From Moorella mulderi DSM 14980 (lineage in GTDB: Bacteria; Bacillota; DSM-521; Neomoorellales; Neomoorellaceae): a stretch of 64,000 bases of DNA. The notes below the pieces were generated by a model. The model did no database searches and was not told the DNA's origin. It worked only from the letters and a program-made list of their open reading frames with translations. Positions 58,016-64,000 of the stretch are shown one piece after another; position 1 is the first letter of the stretch, and each line of letters opens with the position of its first letter. The position numbers and the translations under genes are program-made. The DNA is taken from assembly GCF_001594015.1 (NCBI RefSeq), contig NZ_LTBC01000012.1, positions 1-64,000 on the forward strand, given 5' to 3'.

Positions 58016-58921
58016 ATGTTCTGGTCGTTCCTGAAACGTCGCCACTATCTGGGCATCGATCTCGGTACAACTGCCGTCAAGGCGGCTGTTTACCAGGGCC
58101 GGCAATGGCTGACGGCCAGCGTGCCGGCTCCCCAGGGTGGCCTGGCTGATACCCAGGCCATGGTGGCGGCCGTTGCCGAGGCGGCCTCCCGGACCGGCTG
58201 GCGCGGTCGCCGGGCCGTGACGGCCGTCAGCGGGGAAAGGGTGATCGTCCGCTACCTGCGCCTGCCGCGGATGACCCCCGAGGAACTCAAGAGCGGCATG
58301 GCCTATGAAATCGAAAACTACCTGCCCACCGGGGCCCGGGATATGGTGGTAGACTGGGCCATCCTGGAAGCCGGCAATGGTGCGGCCGGCGACCAGATGC
58401 CGGTTCTCCTTGCTGCGGCGCCACGGGAACAGGTGACGGGCTTATACCAGCTTTTCCATGCCGCCGGCCTGGACCTGGTGGCCATCGACCTGGTGCCCCT
58501 GGCCCTCTGCCGCGCCCTGGCCGGAGAGGCCGGCGGCAGCACGGTGATAATCGACATCGGTGGGCGCTGGAGCAACCTGGTCCTGGCCCGGGAGGGACGG
58601 CCCCTTTTCAGCCGGGTAGTAGCCATTGGCGGGGGAGAACTCAGCCAGCCAGGTATAACCGGTAGCAGCCGTATGGCCGAAATGGCCCAGGAGATCCGGC
58701 GCTCCCTGGAGTTTTACCGTTCCCAGGCCGGGACGGCTTTTAACCCGGAGCGCATCATCCTTACCGGAGGGGGAGCGCAGGTAGACGGAGTGGCAGACTA
58801 CTGCCGTGAGGAACTGGGATTGACGGTTACGGTGGGCCGGCCAGGTACAGGCCCCGGTGGGTCTCCGGACCCGGCCCTGGCCGTAGCCATGGGCCTGGCT
58901 TTGCGGGAGAGGGTAAGATGA
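58016..58921 (+). CDS. pilM: Type IV pilus actin-like assembly protein
   Basis: A 301-residue PilM with the FtsA/actin fold. Motifs are LGIDLGTTAVKAAV (phosphate 1), VIIDIGGRWSNLVL (phosphate 2) and RIILTGGGAQVDGV (adenosine). EELKSGMAYEIENYLP is typical. It is cytoplasmic and binds the N-terminus of PilN. It overlaps pilN by 4 bases. Confidence 0.93.
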   Translation: MFWSFLKRRHYLGIDLGTTAVKAAVYQGRQWLTASVPAPQGGLADTQAMVAAVAEAASRTGWRGRRAVTAVSGERVIVRYLRLPRMTPEELKSGMAYEIENYLPTGARDMVVDWAILEAGNGAAGDQMPVLLAAAPREQVTGLYQLFHAAGLDLVAIDLVPLALCRALAGEAGGSTVIIDIGGRWSNLVLAREGRPLFSRVVAIGGGELSQPGITGSSRMAEMAQEIRRSLEFYRSQAGTAFNPERIILTGGGAQVDGVADYCREELGLTVTVGRPGTGPGGSPDPALAVAMGLALRERVR

Positions 58922-59553
58922 GTTTTGCTATTAATTTACTACCACCAGAGTACCTGCCCCAGCGGCGGTCGTTACCAAAGGGAGCCATTATCGCCGTAGC
59001 TTTAGGAGGATTACTCTTAACGCTTTACCTTATATTCCTGCTCCAATGGGCGCTGGCGTCCAGGCGTGCTGCCCTGCTGGAGGACCAGCTGGCCTTGTAT
59101 GAACCCCAGGCGCAGCAGGCAGCGACCAGTAAAAGCGCCATTAGTGAATGGCAGCAGAAGGAAAGGGAACTGCAGCGTTTGGTAAAGGAAAGGCGGCGCT
59201 GGCAGCCGGTCCTGGCTGCAATAAACGATGCCCTGCCGCGGGAGATCTGGCTGGCGCGCCTGGAAGCAAACGAAGCCAAAGGAGAACTAATCCTGGCCGG
59301 GGGGAGTACTTCCCTCCAGGCCATCGGTAATTTTTTAAATAACCTGCAGGCAAGCGGTCTCTGGCAGGCCGTCAATCTCCAGGAAGTTAAGGGTAATGGC
59401 AGTAGCCTTGCCTTTACCATCCAGGCTGTTTTTAAAGGTACGCGGCCAGAGACGGGCCAATCAGAGACTGCAAGAGCAGTTCCCGCACCAAGCGATGCAA
59501 CAAGAGCAAACCCGGATTCCATAAACGCAAACAGGGAAGGCAACAGTAAATGA
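58918..59553 (+). CDS. pilN: Type IV pilus assembly protein PilN
   Basis: A 211-residue bitopic protein. The N-terminal SFAINLLPPEYLPQRR (PilM-binding INLLP motif) is followed by one membrane helix (residues ~24-43), a coiled coil and a small alpha-beta domain (IWLARLEANEAKGELILAGGST). It overlaps pilM and the next gene by 4 bases each. The C-terminus is a low-complexity tail. Confidence 0.9.
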   Translation: MSFAINLLPPEYLPQRRSLPKGAIIAVALGGLLLTLYLIFLLQWALASRRAALLEDQLALYEPQAQQAATSKSAISEWQQKERELQRLVKERRRWQPVLAAINDALPREIWLARLEANEAKGELILAGGSTSLQAIGNFLNNLQASGLWQAVNLQEVKGNGSSLAFTIQAVFKGTRPETGQSETARAVPAPSDATRANPDSINANREGNSK

Positions 59554-60890
59554 AATTTGGTACCTACCAGTTCAGCCGCCGGGAAAAAATATTGCTGGTT
59601 TTACTGGCCGTTGTCGTGGGGATTATTTTCTTCAATAAAGTAGTTTTAGGACAGCAACTGCCAGCCTACCGGGAGCTCCGGGGAAGGCTTAAGGTGGACC
59701 TGGAACGACTGGCAGCCGCCAGGCAGGCAGCAGCATCTGCAGCCGAGCTGGCCAAAAAAGCCGGCCAGGCCCGGGCCGCATGGGAGGCTGCCAGGCTCCA
59801 CCTGGGTTTTACCCTCCGGGGTACAGCACCCTTCCTGGAGGCAGCCCAGCCCCGGGACCAATCCCTCCAGGTACTGGCCTTCCGGCCCCTCCCGGTGGAA
59901 AAGAGAGACCCCTTCCGGGTCTATCCCTATGAAGTCACCGTCAGCGGCCCTTACCCGGCGATGCAGGATTATATAAGCCAGCTGGAATCCCTGCCGGCCC
60001 TGACGGCCATCCGTAATTTGAAGATCCTTGCGCGCCAGGGAGACGCTGGAACAGTCGAAGCCAGCTTTATTATTGACCTGTACGACCTGGGCGAGGGCAA
60101 TCCCCTTCCGGCGGCCGTAGCCCTTTTCCCATCCGGGCGGGTCGATGGTTTCACGCCCCCGGCGGGGGCGGTTGCTGGTGGTGATGGAGCTAAAGGGGTA
60201 GGAGCTTCTCCCGGCCAGGGAGAGGCCGCCGGGAGCAAACCCGCCGGTTCGTCGACCCCTGCGGCTTCGGGACCGGTGCCGGCAAACCTGCCCCCGCCAA
60301 CCAAGTCGTCCCCACCTGCAGGCAACCCGGCAACAGCTCCGGGTACCCACCCTGTACTTTCACCCCTGGCAACTAACGGGGAGCCACCTCAATATACCTT
60401 CCCCTGCCAGGAACAGGGTCGTTTGGTCCCTGGCCCGGCCTTCCAGGAGCCCCCTGCCGGCGAAGGTGATGTCTGGCTGGAGGAACTGCGGGTACTGCGC
60501 AATGTGGGTCCCTTCTTCGTCCTGGACCGGCCGGCCGCCCTGGCCGGTATGAACCTGGGCCGCAGCATAGGCGTAACACTAAGCAAAGATAAAACTAAAG
60601 CCGAATTAAAGGTCGATCTCCGCGGCCGGTATACTCGTCTCCAGGGGTATACCGGCATCGACGATAGCTTTGCCAACAGCAGCGGTAAAGTTAAAGTCAT
60701 TATTTTTGCCGATGGCCGGCAGCTTTACCAGGGAGAAATCAGGCCGGGTGATTACCCTCAATACCTAGATTTACCCCTCTTCCTCGTCCAGCAACTGACC
60801 TTCAGCCTGGAATGGCAAGCTGGCGGTATCGGTGACTACGATCAATTACTGGCCACCCTGGCCAGCCTCCATTTTTCACGTAAGGATTAG
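59550..60890 (+). CDS. pilO: PilO-like protein with long extension
   Basis: A 446-residue protein starting at ATG 59550 in overlap with pilN. A single membrane helix (residues ~15-32) precedes a coiled coil and a PilO-like domain (FRVYPYEVTVSGPYPAMQDYISQLESLP). Typical PilO has ~200 residues; here a Pro/Ala/Gly-rich linker (residues ~195-275) leads to an additional ~170-residue C-terminal domain (VLDRPAALAGMNLGRSIGVTL...). The extension is outside the membrane; it may replace the missing PilP or PilQ-linked parts, which are absent. Confidence 0.82.
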   Translation: MKFGTYQFSRREKILLVLLAVVVGIIFFNKVVLGQQLPAYRELRGRLKVDLERLAAARQAAASAAELAKKAGQARAAWEAARLHLGFTLRGTAPFLEAAQPRDQSLQVLAFRPLPVEKRDPFRVYPYEVTVSGPYPAMQDYISQLESLPALTAIRNLKILARQGDAGTVEASFIIDLYDLGEGNPLPAAVALFPSGRVDGFTPPAGAVAGGDGAKGVGASPGQGEAAGSKPAGSSTPAASGPVPANLPPPTKSSPPAGNPATAPGTHPVLSPLATNGEPPQYTFPCQEQGRLVPGPAFQEPPAGEGDVWLEELRVLRNVGPFFVLDRPAALAGMNLGRSIGVTLSKDKTKAELKVDLRGRYTRLQGYTGIDDSFANSSGKVKVIIFADGRQLYQGEIRPGDYPQYLDLPLFLVQQLTFSLEWQAGGIGDYDQLLATLASLHFSRKD

Positions 60891-60910
60891 CAGGAATATT
60901 TTCCCGCCCC

Positions 60911-60938
60911 TTGAATTATACTAGTAAGAAGTTATATA
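60911..60938 (+). promoter_or_regulatory. Promoter of the tldD-tldE operon
   Basis: TTGAAT and TATATA are separated by 16 bases, ~15 bases before the tldD start. It gives the protease operon its own promoter after the pilus genes. Confidence 0.6.
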
Positions 60939-60952
60939 GAAAGGGTGGGTAA

Positions 60953-62356
60953 ATGCTTTTAACTGAAGCCGATCTCAAGGCCATCCTGGAGGCCGCCCTG
61001 GCTGAAGGTGGCGATTTTGCAGAAATTTTCCTGGAACGGCGCCGGACGACCAGCATCAGCTGCGAGGATAATAAGATTGAACGGGTTATATCCGGTCTTG
61101 ACCAGGGGGCCGGTATCCGGGTCATTGCCGGGGAAAACACCGCCTATGGTTACAGCAATGACCTGAGCCGGGAGAGCCTCATCCAAACGGCAACCCTGGT
61201 TGGTAAAGCCCTGCAAAGCCGGCCCCAGCCCAGGGAAATTAGCTTTAAACGGCCGCAAGCACAAGTGGAATTTACCATTAAAAAGCGGCCCGACCAGGTG
61301 CCGGTAGCCGAAAAAGTAGCTCTGGTGCAAAGGGCCAATGAGGCTGCCCGGGCCGTCGATAAGCGCATTACCCAGGTTACGGTGGGTTATGGTGACGTCA
61401 TCCAGGAGGTAACTATTGCCAACAGCGACGGCATCCTGGTAGATGACGAGCGGGTACGCTGCCGTTTTGTAGTCAATGCCGTGGCTACCGACGGCAAAGT
61501 TATCCAGACAGGTTTTGAATCGGCCGGCGGGCACCAGGGGTGGGAACTTTTTGAAAGCGTTAACCCGGAAGAGAAGGCGCGGCAGGCTGCCCGGCGGGCC
61601 GTCATGATGCTGGAGGCCAGGCCGGCACCGGCGGGCAAGATGCCGGTGGTTATGGCCGGCGAGGCCGGCGGCACCATGATTCACGAGGCCTGCGGTCACG
61701 GCCTGGAAGCTGACCTGGTTCAAAAGCAGCTTTCCGTGTACGCCGGCAAGAAGGGGCAGAAAGTAGCTTCCGACCTGATAACCGTCATTGACGATCCCAC
61801 CATTCCCGGCAAGTACGGTTCGTACCGTTTTGACGACGAAGGTACGCCGGGACAGAAAACCGTGCTCATCGAAAATGGCATCCTGAAGGATTATATGTAT
61901 GATTACCTGACGGCCCGTAAGGAGAACCGCCGTTCTACCGGCAACGGTCGCCGGGAATCTTACCAGGACCGCCCCATACCCCGCATGACCAATACCTTTA
62001 TCGCTCCCGGCAAAGACGACCCGGAAGCTATTTTGCGGGAAACCAAGTACGGCCTGCTGGTCAAGCGCATGGGCGGCGGGCAGGTCAACACCACCAACGG
62101 CGACTTTGTTTTTGATGTGGCCGAAGGGTATCTCATCCAGGACGGCAAGATCGGCCCGGCCGTCAGGGGGGCCACCCTCACCGGCAACGGTCCCGAGGTG
62201 CTGAAGATAATCGACCGGGTGGGCAGCGACCTGGGCTTCTCCTTAGGTACCTGCGGCAAAGACGGCCAGGGAGTACCAGTCGGGGATGCGCAGCCCACGA
62301 TTCGCATTCCTGAGATGGTAGTCGGCGGCATCCTGGACGAGGAGGACAAAGGCTGA
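60953..62356 (+). CDS. tldD: TldD metalloprotease subunit
   Basis: A 467-residue TldD. The zinc motif lies in GGTMIHEACGHGLEAD (HExxxH, near residue 244), and DVAEGYLIQDGKIGPAVRGATLTGN follows. It forms a heterodimeric protease with TldE that degrades unfolded peptides and matures some modified peptides. ATG 60953 has AAAGGGTGGG upstream and the gene overlaps tldE by one base. Confidence 0.95.
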   Translation: MLLTEADLKAILEAALAEGGDFAEIFLERRRTTSISCEDNKIERVISGLDQGAGIRVIAGENTAYGYSNDLSRESLIQTATLVGKALQSRPQPREISFKRPQAQVEFTIKKRPDQVPVAEKVALVQRANEAARAVDKRITQVTVGYGDVIQEVTIANSDGILVDDERVRCRFVVNAVATDGKVIQTGFESAGGHQGWELFESVNPEEKARQAARRAVMMLEARPAPAGKMPVVMAGEAGGTMIHEACGHGLEADLVQKQLSVYAGKKGQKVASDLITVIDDPTIPGKYGSYRFDDEGTPGQKTVLIENGILKDYMYDYLTARKENRRSTGNGRRESYQDRPIPRMTNTFIAPGKDDPEAILRETKYGLLVKRMGGGQVNTTNGDFVFDVAEGYLIQDGKIGPAVRGATLTGNGPEVLKIIDRVGSDLGFSLGTCGKDGQGVPVGDAQPTIRIPEMVVGGILDEEDKG

Positions 62357-63708
62357 TGGATTACCAGGCTTTACAAAAACAGTACCTCGACCTGGCGGCG
62401 CGGGTGGTAGAGATGGCGGCCGGGAAAGGTGCCATTGCCGAAGCCTACATAAGTGCCGGTGAAAATTTAAGCATCGAGGTGCGCAACCAGGAAGTCGAGG
62501 CCCTGACCACGGCCCGGGACCAGGGCCTGGGCTTAAGGGTCATAGCCGGCCAGCGGGTGGGTTTTGCCTTTACCACCGATTTCAGCCCCCCGGCCCTTGA
62601 GCTTTGTGTGGAACAGGCCCTGGCCAATGCCCGGATGGCCACTCCTGATGAGCATAACTGCCTGCCGGCCCGCTATCCCGGTTACCCCCAGCTGGACCTC
62701 TTTGACCCGGAGATTACCACAACCCCGGTGGAAAAAAAGATCGAGCTGGTGCGCGAGATTGAACGCCAGGCCAGGGCCTATGACCCGCGGGTGAAGATCA
62801 CGGAAAGCTGTTCCTATAACGATTCCCGCTACCTGGTTGTCCTGGTAAACTCCCAAGGAATAACGGCCGCCTACCATGCCGCCTACTGCGGCGCCAGCAC
62901 CTTTGTGGTGGCGGTGGAAAATGAAGAGAGCCAGACGGGTTTCGGCCTGGCCTACGGTTTGCAATATAAAAATATCGATCCGGCGAAGATCGGCCGGGAA
63001 GGGGCGGCCAGGGCCGTGCGCATGCTGGGAGCCAGAAGGGTTAATACCCAGCGGGCGGCCGTTGTTTTTGATCCCTATGTAGCCACCAACTTCCTGGGTG
63101 TCATCGCCCCGGCCCTGGCTGCTGACGCCGTCCAGAAGGGCAAATCCCTTTTCCGGGGCCGGGTAGGCCAGCAGGTGGCGGCACCGGTAGTAAATATTAT
63201 CGATGACGGCCGCCGGCCGGACGGCATTGCCTCCAGCCCCTTTGACGGCGAGGGGGTACCCACCGAACATACCGTCCTGGTGGAAAAAGGGGTCCTTAAA
63301 TGCTACCTGCACAACACCTATACAGCCGCCCGGGACGGGGTAAAATCCACCGGTAATGGTGCCCGGGGCTCCTTTAAGACGACGCCGGAAGTCGGGACGA
63401 CCAATTTTTATATCGAGGCCGGTTCCCATACACCGGAGGAGATTATTAAGGAGATCCCCAAAGGGCTTTACGTCACTGAGGTCATGGGCATGCATACGGC
63501 CAACCCCATCTCCGGCGATTTTTCCGTCGGCGCCAGCGGCCTCTGGATTGAAAAGGGCGAGCTGACCAGGCCGGTCCGGGGCGTGGCCATTGCCGGCAAC
63601 ATCATCAGCCTCCTGGAGGGCATTGACGCCGTGGGCAACGACCTGACCTTTTTTGGCGCCACCGGCGCCCCGACGGTGCGTATTGCCAGCATGACCATCA
63701 GCGGGTAA
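62356..63708 (+). CDS. tldE: TldE/PmbA protease subunit
   Basis: A 450-residue TldE/PmbA with the family segments ([47 protein letters not shown]) but no HExxxH, as expected for the non-catalytic partner. It starts at the last base of the tldD stop. The two subunits are made together. Confidence 0.94.
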   Translation: MDYQALQKQYLDLAARVVEMAAGKGAIAEAYISAGENLSIEVRNQEVEALTTARDQGLGLRVIAGQRVGFAFTTDFSPPALELCVEQALANARMATPDEHNCLPARYPGYPQLDLFDPEITTTPVEKKIELVREIERQARAYDPRVKITESCSYNDSRYLVVLVNSQGITAAYHAAYCGASTFVVAVENEESQTGFGLAYGLQYKNIDPAKIGREGAARAVRMLGARRVNTQRAAVVFDPYVATNFLGVIAPALAADAVQKGKSLFRGRVGQQVAAPVVNIIDDGRRPDGIASSPFDGEGVPTEHTVLVEKGVLKCYLHNTYTAARDGVKSTGNGARGSFKTTPEVGTTNFYIEAGSHTPEEIIKEIPKGLYVTEVMGMHTANPISGDFSVGASGLWIEKGELTRPVRGVAIAGNIISLLEGIDAVGNDLTFFGATGAPTVRIASMTISG

Positions 63709-63736
63709 GTACACTCTACCCAAAAGAGCAATATTA

Positions 63737-63745
63737 TGGTAAAAT
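63737..63745 (+). promoter_or_regulatory. Possible extended -10 directly before aroQ
   Basis: TGG then TAAAAT, only seven bases before ATG 63753. No Shine-Dalgarno is visible. If used, the transcript would be nearly leaderless. A longer read-through transcript from tldE is the alternative. Confidence 0.35.
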
Positions 63746-63752
63746 AGCAGCT

Positions 63753-64000
63753 ATGAAGATTTTAGTGTTAAATGGGCCCAATTTAAACCTTCTGGGCAGC
63801 CGGGAGACGGAAATCTACGGCCGGACTACCCTGGCCGATATCGAAGCCGGCTTAAGGGAGCAGGCTGCCGGCGCGGGGGTGGCCCTTGAGTTTTTCCAGT
63901 CCAACCATGAAGGGGCCCTCATTGACCGCCTCCATGAAGCCCGGGGCCGGGTAGACGCCGTAGTCATCAACCCCGGGGCCCTGGGTCATTACAGCATTGC
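63753..64000 (+). CDS. aroQ: Type II 3-dehydroquinate dehydratase (partial)
   Basis: The first 82 residues of AroQ, cut by the window end. Visible features are [12 protein letters not shown] at the N-terminus, [10 protein letters not shown] with the active-site Tyr, [18 protein letters not shown] and [11 protein letters not shown], the last replacing the usual GAYTHTS pattern while keeping His. It removes water from dehydroquinate. It is the shikimate gene missing from the cluster at 44-48 kb. Confidence 0.93.
   Translation, partial: MKILVLNGPNLNLLGSRETEIYGRTTLADIEAGLREQAAGAGVALEFFQSNHEGALIDRLHEARGRVDAVVINPGALGHYSI

Noticed and set aside
62533-63723. 396-codon antisense frame over tldE
   Set aside because: Shadow of a well-conserved gene in GC-rich DNA; no domain and no start site.
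1-64000. tRNA or rRNA gene as integration target
   Set aside because: No cloverleaf or rRNA segment was recognised by eye near the integrase end or elsewhere; large serine integrases also often use protein-coding or intergenic targets.

Overview
The window looks like the chromosome of a thermophilic, Moorella-like clostridial Firmicute. It has GC-rich coding with frequent GTG/TTG starts, strong purine-rich ribosome binding sites, a secretin-free (Gram-positive) type IV pilus operon and an SLH-domain exoprotein. The assignment rests on gene content and protein resemblance only. I see no rRNA, tRNA or CRISPR array.

Left part (about 1.7-38.7 kb): an integrative and conjugative element (ICE). 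From left to right it carries a ParM-like actin with a small partner and an EAL phosphodiesterase. Next comes a cargo/'leading' region: two diverged copies of a ~330-bp hairpin-rich repeat, a HAD phosphatase, two HEPN/MNT pairs, a replication-initiator-like protein, an orphan DNA methyltransferase, an ArdC-type antirestriction protein and a TOPRIM/primase-like protein. A candidate oriT full of inverted repeats follows at ~11.6-11.9 kb. The transfer module comes next: ribbon-helix-helix protein, HUH relaxase, VirD4-like coupling protein, pilin-like, VirB6/TrbL-like, PrgI-like, a split VirB4 and an M23 peptidase. It is interrupted by an antisense AT-rich membrane metallopeptidase. After a PIN/small-protein pair and a CpaE-like ATPase comes a lower-GC defence-like segment (25.3-33.4 kb): a truncated C5 methylase, a helicase fused to a PD-(D/E)XK nuclease, a tandem-HTH regulator and a ~1256-residue protein with a nuclease-like N-terminus. 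The control and integration module (33.5-38.7 kb) holds recA with a LexA-type box inside its promoter, an ImmA/ImmR-like protease-repressor pair, a four-site operator array, a Cro-like protein and a large serine integrase.

Right part (38.7-64 kb): chromosomal housekeeping genes. These are an RlmI-type methyltransferase, a beta-helix/SLH surface protein, a YqeG phosphatase, the shikimate genes aroE-aroC-aroK-aroB, a type IV pilus operon (pilB, pilT, pilC, two major-pilin-like genes, pilD, minor pseudopilins, pilM, pilN, pilO), tldD-tldE and the start of aroQ. A class I c-di-GMP riboswitch precedes pilC.

The most striking observation is that each ~330-bp repeat carries a consensus -10 box inside an imperfect stem. 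The orientation is such that folding of the transferred single strand could create a promoter for the gene downstream, in one case ardC. That is the logic of plasmid Frpo single-strand promoters, and the gene order around the presumed oriT fits it. Other leads are a shared structured leader motif before aroC and aroK, a translational switch in the c-di-GMP riboswitch leader, and the two large defence-like genes.
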